Shown: positions 1 through 5,986 of the stretch, piece after piece | How the letters are laid out: every line of letters starts with the position of its first letter | Position numbering within the stretch: the stretch's first letter is position 1 | Assembly (NCBI GenBank): GCA_003219995.1 | Contig: QHRC01000091.1 | Location: forward strand, 1-6,319 | Length of the DNA stretch: 6,319 nt | Direction of reading: 5' to 3' | Source of the DNA: Verrucomicrobiota bacterium | GTDB taxonomy: Bacteria; Verrucomicrobiota; Verrucomicrobiia; Chthoniobacterales; UBA10450 | Made by a program: the position numbers and the translations under genes | The notes under the pieces: model-generated | Seen by the model: the letters and a program-made list of their open reading frames with translations, nothing else | Told to the model about the DNA's origin: nothing | Databases searched by the model: none

Positions 1-782
1 CGCAGGTCGGCGACGAAATCGGCGATCGTGAAATCGATCTCGTGGCCGATTGCAGAAACGATCGGCACGCTAACATCGACAATCGTCCGCGCGACGATCT
101 CTTCGTTAAATTCCCACAAATCTTCGATGCTGCCGCCGCCGCGCGCGACAACGATAAGATCGACCGGGAGCCAGTTTTCATTTGCGGTTGCGAGCTCGCG
201 AATCGCCACCGCAATGTCCGCCGCGGCACCCGTTCCTTGTACGCGTGCAGGATTGATCAGGATTTGCAGCCACGGCGCGCGCCGTCGCAAAACATTCAGC
301 AGGTCGCGAATGGCCGCGCCGGTCGGTGAAGTGACGATGCCAATTCGGCGCGGAAATTTCGGGAGGGCATGTTTGCGTGCGACATCGAACAAGCCTTCGG
401 CATCGAGCTTGCGTTTGAGCGCTTCAAACTTCGCTTGCAACAACCCCAATCCGCGCGGCTGCAAGATTTGTACGCTGAGCTGGTATTGGCCGCGCGCTTC
501 GAAAACGGAGACGTTGCCGTAAACCTGCACCTGCGTTCCATCGGCCAGTGCTTGTCGTAGCGGTGCCATGGCGTTGCGAAAAATCACACACGCGATCTGC
601 GCGCGCTGGTCTTTGAGCGTGAAATACTGATGCCCGCTCGGATGCAGTTTGTAATTTGAAACTTCACCCTGCACCCAAACCGCGCCGAATCTTGCCTCGA
701 GCGTGCCGCGAATTTGACGGGTCAGTTCCGCAACGGTTAGAACCTTGGATGTTTGTTGAAAGAAATCGGCGGTTGTTGTCAT
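1..782 (-). CDS. xseA: Exodeoxyribonuclease VII large subunit, C-terminus cut by window edge
   Basis: This is the large, catalytic subunit of exonuclease VII, which with the small subunit XseB degrades single-stranded DNA to oligonucleotides during repair in the cytoplasm. I translated the minus strand from the ATG at 782-780 and found 260 uninterrupted codons up to the window edge. The N-terminal OB-fold (about residues 14-110) has the family's VWVQGEVSNY and HQYFTLKD segments. The nuclease domain follows with RIGIVTSPTGAAIRD (146-160), RGGGSIEDLWEFN (214-226) and SAIGHEIDFTIADF (243-256). D160, R214, H247 and D250 correspond to the residues I recall as essential in E. coli XseA (D155, R205, H238, D241). 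The full protein is usually 400-450 residues, so the C-terminal coiled-coil part lies outside. The start is supported by GGGAG 13 nt upstream, which is rather far. ruvB lies 92 nt upstream on the same strand. xseB is not visible. Identification is very secure. Confidence 0.96.
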   Translation of the reverse strand, partial: MTTTADFFQQTSKVLTVAELTRQIRGTLEARFGAVWVQGEVSNYKLHPSGHQYFTLKDQRAQIACVIFRNAMAPLRQALADGTQVQVYGNVSVFEARGQYQLSVQILQPRGLGLLQAKFEALKRKLDAEGLFDVARKHALPKFPRRIGIVTSPTGAAIRDLLNVLRRRAPWLQILINPARVQGTGAAADIAVAIRELATANENWLPVDLIVVARGGGSIEDLWEFNEEIVARTIVDVSVPIVSAIGHEIDFTIADFVADL

Positions 783-795
783 GTCGAGCGTTAGT

Positions 796-811
796 CTCCC
801 GCTGCTGCGGG
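796..811 (-). promoter_or_regulatory. Small hairpin overlapping the probable xseA ribosome binding site
   Basis: On the minus strand, CCCGC (811-807) and GCGGG (802-798) form a 5-bp GC-only stem with a 4-nt AGCA loop. The only Shine-Dalgarno-like sequence for xseA, GGGAG (800-796), shares its three Gs with the stem. If it folds, it could lower xseA translation. There is no U-run after it, so it is not a terminator. The stem is short and could be chance. Confidence 0.25.
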
Positions 812-826
812 ATTACTGTTAATAAT

Positions 827-863
827 GAGAGATTCCTCGACTCCGCTCGGAATGACAAATGAG
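827..863. repeat. Dispersed intergenic repeat of the ATTCC-CTCGA-CTCCGCTCGGAAT type
   Basis: The stretch GATTCCTCGACTCCGCTCGG followed by AATGACA contains terminal ATTCC (832-836) and GGAAT (849-853) as an inverted repeat. From memory, near-identical copies are scattered between genes in many Acidobacteria and Verrucomicrobia genomes. When conceptually translated they give spurious peptides such as CHSERSRGIS. It fills much of the 92-nt gap between ruvB and xseA. It has no coding role that I can see. Its origin is unproven; it could be a relic of a small non-autonomous element or a nuclease/methylation target. Only one copy lies in this window, so repeat status rests on recall. Confidence 0.6.
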
Positions 864-874
864 AAGGAGCGCCG

Positions 875-1873
875 CTACAAAAGCTCCGCTTGTGCGCCGC
901 TTGGCGGCTTCAAGCCGAGTTTGCGATACGCATTTGCGGTCGCGACGCGCCCCTGCGGTGTGCGCTTGATGTAACCTTCCATAATCAAGTACGGCTCGTT
1001 TACTTCCTCGAGCGTGCCGGCTTCTTCGCCAATCGCGACCGCGAGCGAATTTAAACCAACCGGGCCGCCGTTGAACTTGTGGATTAAAGTTTCGATGATG
1101 CGCTTGTCCCACTGATCGAAACCATCGCGGTCGATCTCCAGCATGGTGAGGGCGCGGTCGGCCAGCTCGGCGGTGATTTTTCCTTCGGCTTTGACCTGCA
1201 CGTAATCGCGCACCCAGCGGAGAAGATTGTTCGCGGTGCGCGGCGTGCCGCGCGCGCGCGCGGCGATTTCGGCGGCGCCGGCAAGATCGACATCCACGCC
1301 TAACAAACGTGCGCTGCGCATGATGATCTTTTGCATTTCCTCGGTATTATAATAATCAAGCCGCGCCGTCATGCCGAAGCGGGAGCGCAACGGTGCGCTC
1401 ACCATGCCCGCGCGGGTGGTCGCACCGATGAGTGTAAACTTCGGCAACTGCAAACGTAAACTCCGCGCCTGCGGACCCTGGTCGATGATGATATCGAGCC
1501 GGTAATCTTCCATTGCCGGGTAAAGATATTCTTCGATCGTCGGCTGGAGGCGATGGATCTCGTCGATGAAAAGCACGTCGCCCTTTTCCAGACTGGTGAG
1601 CAGGCCGGCCAGCTCACCGGCTTTTTCAATGACCGGTCCACTCGTGTTTTTGATGCTCACGCCCATTGCGTTCGCGATGATGTAGGCCAACGTGGTTTTG
1701 CCAAGACCCGACGGGCCGCTCAGCAGAATGTGCTCGAGGACGTCGTTCCGTTTTTTTGCCGCTGCCACCATCAATTCCAGGCGCTCACGCACTTTCGCCT
1801 GGCCGGTGAACTCGCTGAACATCGGCGGGCGCAAGGAGATTTCGAAAGCGGCATCTGGTTCCGGTGGTTTCAT
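875..1873 (-). CDS. ruvB: Holliday junction branch migration ATPase RuvB
   Basis: RuvB is the AAA+ motor of the RuvABC complex. It forms hexamers that are loaded by RuvA on Holliday junctions and pumps DNA through them during recombinational repair. The 332 residues are full length (E. coli RuvB has 336). Visible are Walker [10 protein letters not shown] (53-61), Walker [11 protein letters not shown] (99-108), the RuvA-contacting hairpin region (about 126-146), sensor-1/RuvB motif ATTRAG (151-156), the arginine finger in SRFG (R165) and sensor-2 GTPR (R212). The C-terminal winged helix runs from about FNGGPVGL (268) to TPQGRVAT (305-312). The ATG at 1873 places the usual short N-terminus before FSEFTGQ. 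No Shine-Dalgarno is evident, and no other start exists between this ATG and the repeat at 1905-1967. It is flanked by the kinase gene 120 nt upstream and xseA 92 nt downstream, all on one strand. ruvA and ruvC are not in the window. Confidence 0.98.
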   Translation of the reverse strand: MKPPEPDAAFEISLRPPMFSEFTGQAKVRERLELMVAAAKKRNDVLEHILLSGPSGLGKTTLAYIIANAMGVSIKNTSGPVIEKAGELAGLLTSLEKGDVLFIDEIHRLQPTIEEYLYPAMEDYRLDIIIDQGPQARSLRLQLPKFTLIGATTRAGMVSAPLRSRFGMTARLDYYNTEEMQKIIMRSARLLGVDVDLAGAAEIAARARGTPRTANNLLRWVRDYVQVKAEGKITAELADRALTMLEIDRDGFDQWDKRIIETLIHKFNGGPVGLNSLAVAIGEEAGTLEEVNEPYLIMEGYIKRTPQGRVATANAYRKLGLKPPSGAQAELL

Positions 1874-1904
1874 GTTGATGTCGATCTTGTCGATTCTGCA
1901 GATT

Positions 1905-1967
1905 CTGTAGGGGAAGCTGTCAGCTTCCCATCTAGATAAGGCGGGACGCTAACAGCGTCCCCTACAG
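1905..1967. repeat. Paired-hairpin palindromic element, copy A
   Basis: The outer ends CTGTAGGGG (1905-1913) and CCCCTACAG (1959-1967) are perfect inverted repeats. Inside are two hairpins that share bases with them: GGGAAGCTG/CAGCTTCCC (1911-1919, 1921-1929) and GGGACGCT/AGCGTCCC (1943-1950, 1954-1961). A 13-nt AT-rich spacer separates them. The element can therefore fold as one long hairpin or as two arms. A second copy lies at 2495-2560 in the same orientation. It occupies the gap between the anti-sigma kinase gene and ruvB, where it would be transcribed if the two are co-transcribed. It may then act as an mRNA processing or stabilising structure, which is inference. Confidence 0.85.
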
Positions 1968-1993
1968 TCTCTTCCGCTTCAACCATCTAGTTG

Positions 1994-2434
1994 TTACTCC
2001 AGGTTCTTCGTGAGGACGAGCTCGGTTCCGCGGGCTTTTAAAATATAATCGATCCGATCGAATGCGTTTTTCATTAAGTGTAAGCCGAGGCCGCCCGGCT
2101 CGATCATATCATGGGACCGGCCTCGCATTTCGTGCGCCGGGACTTGCTCGCCATAATCGCGCAGGCGCATTCGAACGCATTTGCGCAACCCTTCCATCGA
2201 CAGGGCGATCGGTTGATCGTCGCGCAATTGATAAGCATGCCGAATAATGTTGGTGCAGGCTTCGTCGACGCCGAGCACCATTAGCATCCGTTCTTTTTCG
2301 GAAAACGGATAAGCGTCGAGAAATCCGCGCACAAACTTACGCATCAAGGCAAGGTTGGCGGTGTGGCTGCTAAATTCGATCTTCTTTTTCTTCATTCGAC
2401 CGCACGAGCAAGCTGAACAGACCGGCGGACTCAT
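1994..2434 (-). CDS. RsbW/SpoIIAB-type anti-sigma factor serine kinase (GHKL ATPase fold)
   Basis: This small 146-residue protein is of the HATPase_c_2 class. Family members bind a sigma factor, or another partner, and phosphorylate an STAS-domain antagonist in a partner-switching circuit. The N box is DEACTNIIRHAY (57-68, with E58 and N62), the G1 box DYG (93-95) and the G2 box EPGGLGLHLM (112-121), followed by the typical FDRIDY. These match COG2172 proteins well. The start is uncertain: the ATG at 2434 gives a Cys-rich leader (C6, C9, C11), whereas the ATG at residue 14 (2395) gives a 133-residue protein beginning MKKKKIEF, closer to typical family N-termini. Neither has a clear Shine-Dalgarno. 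No sigma factor or STAS gene is adjacent, so its partner is unknown. Direct copies of the same palindromic element flank the gene. Family assignment is firm; the biological circuit is not. Confidence 0.88.
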   Translation of the reverse strand: MSPPVCSACSCGRMKKKKIEFSSHTANLALMRKFVRGFLDAYPFSEKERMLMVLGVDEACTNIIRHAYQLRDDQPIALSMEGLRKCVRMRLRDYGEQVPAHEMRGRSHDMIEPGGLGLHLMKNAFDRIDYILKARGTELVLTKNLE

Positions 2435-2462
2435 TCAAGTCCGGAGGCAAAAAAACGAACGC

Positions 2463-2492
2463 ATCTTAGATCGACAGTTGCTGATGCTGCAA
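2463..2492 (-). promoter_or_regulatory. Possible sigma-70-like promoter for the anti-sigma kinase gene
   Basis: On the minus strand TTGCAG (2492-2487) and TAAGAT (2468-2463) are spaced by 18 nt. They match the TTGACA/TATAAT consensus at 3 and 4 positions. Transcription would start near 2456, leaving a short leader that includes a T7 run before the ATG at 2434. The -35 element abuts the palindromic repeat copy B. The match is modest and no consensus for this organism is known to me. Confidence 0.22.
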
Positions 2493-2494
2493 TT

Positions 2495-2560
2495 CTGTAG
2501 GGGAAGCAGTTTGCTTCCCGTTTTGAATTTAGGCGGGACGCTGACAGCGTTTCCCTACAG
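2495..2560. repeat. Paired-hairpin palindromic element, copy B
   Basis: Same architecture and orientation as the copy at 1905-1967. The ends are CTGTAGGG and CCCTACAG. The first hairpin is GGGAAGCA/TGCTTCCC (2501-2508, 2512-2519), and the second hairpin core is ACGCT/AGCGT (2538-2542, 2546-2550). The first hairpin keeps pairing through a compensatory swap relative to copy A (A2508:T2512 here, T1918:A1922 there). The second stem is interrupted by an extra T and a C-to-T change (2551-2552). Similarity continues about 9 nt to the left (CTGCA then ATTCTGTAG in both). It lies in the divergent intergenic region between the kinase gene and the secreted-protein gene. Confidence 0.85.
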
Positions 2561-2595
2561 AGTAAGTCTTTAGCGAAAGCGATGGACAGTCGTTG

Positions 2596-2605
2596 CAACC
2601 GGTTG
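2596..2605. promoter_or_regulatory. Perfect 10-bp palindrome CAACCGGTTG upstream of the secreted-protein gene
   Basis: CAACCGGTTG is its own reverse complement and ends 13 nt before the ATG at 2619. Position and symmetry would suit an operator for a dimeric regulator, but one 10-bp palindrome in GC-rich sequence can also be chance. No convincing plus-strand promoter could be placed in 2561-2618. Confidence 0.15.
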
Positions 2606-2618
2606 TTCAGTTTTGCGC

Positions 2619-3326
2619 ATGGGGAAGGCGTTCGCAGTGCTGCTCTTTTTCGTTTCTCCAGTGCTCGCCCAAGAACGCGCCACCGCCTACGAAGCCTTAC
2701 GCCTGATCGGCACGCAAATGAATCGCGATTTTGTTAATCACGTGATCTCGGTATCGGGCCTGGATGGCGATCCTCAACCAAAGACCTGGAAAATTCTTCT
2801 CGACGATCCGCGCGCCCGGGGAGGAGTGCGCGAAATCGAAATCGCAAATAATCGGATTGTTTCCGAACGCGCACCGGTTCGCTCGGTCGCCGGTTCGAGC
2901 GAAGGCGCCACGATCAATACCACGCGTTTAAACCTCGATTCGAGCGGCGCTTATGCGGTCGCCAGTCACACGGCCGAAAAATCGAACACGCCTTTCGCGA
3001 CCGTTAGTTACACGCTGCGGACGGATGAGGGCCGCGATCCAGTCTGGATCATAACGCTGGAAAATGAATCGGCGCGACCAGTCGGCACGATCTACATTGG
3101 AGCAAACCGCGGAAATGTTACGCGCACCGAGGGAATGTTCGCCGGAGCCAGCATGCGGGAAGTGGAAACCGACCGTGACGCAAAACGAGACACCGAAGAG
3201 GGAGGCGGCGTCATCAGCAGCAGCAAAGCGCGGATCAAACAAGCTTTTTACCGCGCTCAGGACGAAGCGCGCGACATGTTCCAGCGCGTGCGACGCTCGT
3301 TCGACGATTTTATTAATCGGGACTGA
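2619..3326 (+). CDS. Secreted protein of unknown function with two PepSY-like repeats
   Basis: Using the ATG at 2619 rather than the TTG two codons earlier gives 235 residues. The N-terminus is a clear Sec signal peptide: MGK, hydrophobic AFAVLLFFV, then SPVLA|QE with likely cleavage after A17, so the product is exported. The mature part holds two similar segments, W57-R79 (WKILLDD...ARGGVREIEI..NR) and W143-R164 (WIITLEN...ARPVGTIYI..NR). Both share the pattern W-x-I-x-L-[DE]-[DN]...AR..V..I.I..NR. The tryptophan-strand-turn-strand pattern resembles PepSY-type domains, which is inference. The last 55 residues are strongly charged and probably helical (about 203-235). I recognise no enzyme motif, and the specific role is unknown. 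It leads a likely operon with the DUF5996 gene 24 nt downstream. No Shine-Dalgarno is obvious. Confidence 0.8.
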   Translation: MGKAFAVLLFFVSPVLAQERATAYEALRLIGTQMNRDFVNHVISVSGLDGDPQPKTWKILLDDPRARGGVREIEIANNRIVSERAPVRSVAGSSEGATINTTRLNLDSSGAYAVASHTAEKSNTPFATVSYTLRTDEGRDPVWIITLENESARPVGTIYIGANRGNVTRTEGMFAGASMREVETDRDAKRDTEEGGGVISSSKARIKQAFYRAQDEARDMFQRVRRSFDDFINRD

Positions 3327-3350
3327 TCTGGACCCGCAGAATCGACACAA

Positions 3351-4298
3351 ATGAGTTTGTCTCAAAACAAAAATCGCGATGAAATTTGGCCGGCGCTGCC
3401 ATTTTCGGAATGGAAAGAGACCTGCGTCACGCTTCACATGTGGACGCAAATCGTCGGTAAGATCCGGCTCGCGCTCACCCCGTGGACGAACCATTCCTGG
3501 CACGTCACGCTTTACGTCACGGCGCGAGGCCTGACGACTTCACCGATTCCGTATGGAGCCAGAATATTCGAAATCGAATTTGATTTTGTCGATCATGAGC
3601 TGTCGATCACGACCAACGACGGAGTGCGGCGTAAAATTGAGCTCAGGCCCCGAAGCGTTGCTGAATTTTATCGCGAGCTCATGTCGATCTTAGGTGGATT
3701 GAATCTGTCGCTTGCGATCAACACCATGCCCAATGAGTTGCCCGACCCGATTCCGTTCGAGCGCGATGAAACCCACCGCGCTTATGATCGCGATTACGCA
3801 AATCGATTCTGGCGTGTTCTCGTTCAGGCCGATCGCGTCTTCAAAGAATTTCGTTCGGGCTTTTGCGGCAAATGCAGCCCAGTGCATTTTTTCTGGGGCA
3901 GTTTCGATCTCGCCGTGACCCGATTCTCCGGTCGTGCCGCACCTCCGCATCCCGGGGGCATTCCGCACTTGCCCGACTCCATCACGCGGGAGGCTTATTC
4001 GCAGGAGGTGAGCAGCCTCGGCTTTTGGCCCGGCAACGCCGCTGCCCCGACGCCGCTCTTCTATTCGTATGCATATCCGGAACCATCTGGATTTGCGAAA
4101 GCAAAAGTGCAGCCGGAAGCGGCCGCGTACAACGCAACCATGCACGAATTTATTTTACCTTACGACGCGGTGCGCACGGCAGACTCGCCGGATGCAGTGC
4201 TGTTGGAGTTCGCTCAAAGCACTTACGACGCGGCGTCCATCCTCGGCAAGTGGGAGCGAGACGCGCTGAAGGAAGTGAAACCTTCCTTGCTTTCTTAG
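3351..4298 (+). CDS. DUF5996 family protein
   Basis: I recognise this 315-residue protein as a member of the DUF5996 family, whose function is not established. Characteristic stretches are IWPALPFSEWKETCVTLHMW (12-31), ARGLTTSPIPYG (58-69), TMPNELPDPIPF (125-136), FWRVLVQADRVFKEF (153-167) and GKCSPVHFFWGSFDLAVTRF (173-192). REAYSQEVSSLGFWPG (213-228) and EFILPYDAVR (266-275) follow. The family is soluble, with no signal peptide or membrane segment here. Many invariant aromatic, His and Asp/Glu residues suggest a ligand or metal site, which is inference. The length looks complete. The ATG at 3351 begins the usual short N-terminus before IWPALP. The gene sits 24 nt after the secreted-protein gene and 24 nt before the AraC-type regulator, consistent with co-transcription. 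Its function cannot be deduced from the neighbours. Confidence 0.92.
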   Translation: MSLSQNKNRDEIWPALPFSEWKETCVTLHMWTQIVGKIRLALTPWTNHSWHVTLYVTARGLTTSPIPYGARIFEIEFDFVDHELSITTNDGVRRKIELRPRSVAEFYRELMSILGGLNLSLAINTMPNELPDPIPFERDETHRAYDRDYANRFWRVLVQADRVFKEFRSGFCGKCSPVHFFWGSFDLAVTRFSGRAAPPHPGGIPHLPDSITREAYSQEVSSLGFWPGNAAAPTPLFYSYAYPEPSGFAKAKVQPEAAAYNATMHEFILPYDAVRTADSPDAVLLEFAQSTYDAASILGKWERDALKEVKPSLLS

Positions 4299-4322
4299 CG
4301 GCGGCATTTGTAATTAGAAGCG

Positions 4323-5267
4323 ATGATTTCAAAGGAAGTGGCGCAAGCCGAACAAGGAGCATGGCGTGAAGTGGCACCGGGATGGCGTCAGCTTTACGGC
4401 GATTTCGATCGGCTGGGGGTCAGCATCGAGTGGCATGATTTCCGCATCGCGCGACCGCTCGACTGGGGACGCAGTTTTCATCGGCACAGCCTTGAGTTTT
4501 GTTTAAATCTCAGCGGTCGGGGCGCGGTCGGCGCTCATGGACAAAGGCGGAGCGATTATCACCCCGGGAACTCCGGCTATTACGCCATCGCGAACGAGCC
4601 GGTGCCCGCGTCACGTCAGGCGCACGATCATCATCAGTTTGTCACTCTCGAATTCTCCCGCGAACATTTACAAAAGCAGTTTGTGCAAGATGAAGCCGGC
4701 TTGGAGCCGGAGATTCGACGAGTGATTTTTGGTGATAAAAACGGAAGCGTTGTCGCGCCGGCCCGTCCAATGTCGACGCAACAGCGCGACGTCGTGGCCA
4801 GTCTGGCCGAGCCACCAGTCACAAAAGCGGCGCAGATTCTTTGGTACCAAAGCAAGGCACTCGAGTTAATGGCGCATTTTCTCTTTGCGCCGAAGGACCC
4901 GGAATTTTTTTGCATGCGCCAAAAACGCGTCGCGCGCGAACGCGTCGAGCGAGCCAAAGAACTGCTGGCGCGCGATTTGGCGAACCCGCCCACCCTCGAA
5001 GCACTTGGTCATGAAGTCGGCTGCAGTCCCTTTTATCTCAGCCGGATTTTCTCGCGCGAAGTCGGCCTCACCATTCCGCAATATTTGCGCAATGTGCGAA
5101 TGGAACGTGCGGCCGAACTGCTGCGGACGGGACGTTACAACGTGACCGAAGCCGCAACCGAAGTCGGTTATTCAAGCCTCAGTCATTTCAGCAAGGCATT
5201 TTGCGAAACGATCGGCTGTTGCCCGGTGCTTTATCCTGCGGCCAAGAACGTCATTCTCGACCGTTGA
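4323..5267 (+). CDS. AraC/XylS-family transcriptional regulator
   Basis: The protein is a 314-residue DNA-binding regulator. The N-terminal part (about 35-125) looks like a cupin-type sensing domain, with HRHSLEFCLNLSGRG (53-67), a Pro-Gly turn HPGN (80-83) and HDHHQFVTLEFS (101-112). The C-terminal AraC domain (about 205-305) has two helix-turn-helix units: PTLEALGHEVGCSPFYLSRIFSR (223-245) and VTEAATEVGYSSLSHFSKAF (274-293). The second contains the usual A.EVGY.S.SHFSKAF signature. The end, GCCPVLYPA, departs from the common G.SP..YR. The effector is unknown. The ATG at 4323 is preceded only by AGAAG, too close to be a good Shine-Dalgarno; the GTG at codon 6, after AAGGAA, is a weaker alternative. 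It follows the DUF5996 gene by 24 nt and may regulate that operon, which is inference from position. Confidence 0.93.
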   Translation: MISKEVAQAEQGAWREVAPGWRQLYGDFDRLGVSIEWHDFRIARPLDWGRSFHRHSLEFCLNLSGRGAVGAHGQRRSDYHPGNSGYYAIANEPVPASRQAHDHHQFVTLEFSREHLQKQFVQDEAGLEPEIRRVIFGDKNGSVVAPARPMSTQQRDVVASLAEPPVTKAAQILWYQSKALELMAHFLFAPKDPEFFCMRQKRVARERVERAKELLARDLANPPTLEALGHEVGCSPFYLSRIFSREVGLTIPQYLRNVRMERAAELLRTGRYNVTEAATEVGYSSLSHFSKAFCETIGCCPVLYPAAKNVILDR

Positions 5268-5270
5268 TGC

Positions 5271-5326
5271 GTTAAAGCGATAAAGGGTTAAACCGCTTCA
5301 ACTCTTCAACCCTTCACGGTTTAACG
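5271..5326. repeat. Seven degenerate 8-nt units forming a stem-loop just before purH
   Basis: The 56 nt before the purH ATG divide into seven consecutive octamers: GTTAAAGC, GATAAAGG, GTTAAACC, GCTTCAAC, TCTTCAAC, CCTTCACG and GTTTAACG. The first three follow GTTAAANN; the next ones approximate the reverse complement form NNTTCAAC. This makes an inverted arrangement. GTTAAACCG (5287-5295) and CGGTTTAAC (5317-5325) pair perfectly over 9 bp with a 21-nt loop. The stem ends 1 nt before the start codon, where a ribosome binding site would normally be; no Shine-Dalgarno is present. From memory, similar GTTAAA/GTTGAA octamer strings occur between genes in some Verrucomicrobia and relatives, so it may be a dispersed repeat rather than a purH control element. 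Confidence 0.6.
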
Positions 5327-5986
5327 ATGAAAATTGCACGCGCTCTCATCTCTGTTTTCGACAAAAAGGGCATCGCCGCTTTCGCCCGCGCCCTCGAACG
5401 CCAGGGCGTGGACATCATCTCCACAGGCGGCACGGCGAAGTTGTTAAAAAAAGAAAAGATCCCGGCGCGTGAGATTTCCAGTTTCACTGCATTTCCCGAG
5501 GTGCTGGAAGGGCGTGTCAAAACTTTGCACCCGCGTGTGCACGGCGGGTTGCTTTACAAACGAGGCAACCCGAAGCACGAGGCCGAAGCACGTGAGTGCG
5601 GTTTTGAGCCAATCGATCTGGTGGTCGTGAATCTGTATCCATTCGAGCAAACCATCGCGAAACCGAACGTAACGCTGGTCGAAGCGATCGAGAACATCGA
5701 TATCGGCGGGCCCTCGATGATTCGCAGCGCCGCCAAGAATTATGAGTCGGTCACGGTCGTGGTCGAACCCGCCGATTACGAGCGCGTGCTCGAAAACATG
5801 CGCGACAATGACGGCGAGACGACGTTGAAGTTGCGCGAGTACCTGGCCATTAAAGCCTTCATCAAATGCTCCGATTACGACCGCGCCATCGGCAATTTCC
5901 TGAACAAGGAACAAACGACCGATGCGTCATGGCGAGAATCCGCATCAAGCCGCGGCGCTCTACGGGGATTTCGATCGACGTTATGA
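5327..5986 (+). CDS. purH: PurH N-terminal half: IMP cyclohydrolase domain, frame broken at the domain boundary
   Basis: PurH catalyses the last two steps of de novo IMP synthesis. This half is the MGS-like IMP cyclohydrolase domain, which closes FAICAR to IMP in the cytosol. Visible are STGGT (32-36), GRVKTLHP (62-69), HGGLL (72-76), NLYPF (102-106) and [15 protein letters not shown] (124-138). K65, Y104, D125 and K137 match the IMPCH active-site residues I recall from human ATIC (K66, Y104, D125, K137). The domain ends with [13 protein letters not shown] at about 196. After residue 200 the frame no longer matches the family: a 19-residue tail (SWRES...FRSTL) ends at TGA 5984-5986, while the true continuation is in the +1 frame from 5922. 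The domain itself shows no decay. The gene begins 59 nt after the AraC-type gene, with no visible Shine-Dalgarno and a stem-loop against the ATG. Function is certain; whether this is a natural short cistron or a frameshift is open. Confidence 0.93.
   Translation: MKIARALISVFDKKGIAAFARALERQGVDIISTGGTAKLLKKEKIPAREISSFTAFPEVLEGRVKTLHPRVHGGLLYKRGNPKHEAEARECGFEPIDLVVVNLYPFEQTIAKPNVTLVEAIENIDIGGPSMIRSAAKNYESVTVVVEPADYERVLENMRDNDGETTLKLREYLAIKAFIKCSDYDRAIGNFLNKEQTTDASWRESASSRGALRGFRSTL
5906..5910 (+). promoter_or_regulatory. Possible internal ribosome binding site AAGGA for the second purH frame
   Basis: AAGGA lies 11 nt before the ATG at 5922. This spacing is slightly longer than usual, but it is among the better Shine-Dalgarno candidates in the window. 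It would allow independent initiation or reinitiation on the transformylase half. It also encodes in-frame N193-K194-E195 of the first half, so its presence could be accidental. Confidence 0.3.

Noticed and set aside
28..522. Long plus-strand open frame opposite xseA
   Set aside because: It has no recognisable protein features and lies entirely antisense to clear XseA motifs; a GC-rich shadow frame.
664..1112. Minus-strand small open frames containing SFRAESRNLS and CHSERSRGIS-like peptides
   Set aside because: These peptides come from translating the intergenic repeat at 827-863 and its neighbours, a known kind of spurious annotation.
2928..3503. Minus-strand 191-residue open frame antisense to the secreted protein and DUF5996 genes
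   Set aside because: It spans the ends of two supported genes and shows no family motif or ribosome binding site.
3690..4145. Minus-strand 151-residue open frame antisense to DUF5996
   Set aside because: The opposite strand encodes strongly conserved DUF5996 motifs over the whole length; this is a shadow.
4269..4288. AAGGAAG/CTTCCTT hairpin at the end of the DUF5996 gene as a Rho-independent terminator
   Set aside because: The stem is AT-rich, 7 bp, lies inside the coding sequence before the stop, and is not followed by a clean T-run. It would also cut the likely operon.
5271..5326. CRISPR array
   Set aside because: The units are 8 nt, degenerate, without spacers, and partly inverted.
5870..5930. 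Programmed ribosomal frameshifting as the explanation for the two purH frames
   Set aside because: The change needed is +1 (or -2). I see no X-XXY-YYZ slippery heptamer, no rare-codon/stop pair of the prfB type, and no strong downstream stem placed for it. The in-frame ATG at 5922 makes reinitiation a simpler option.
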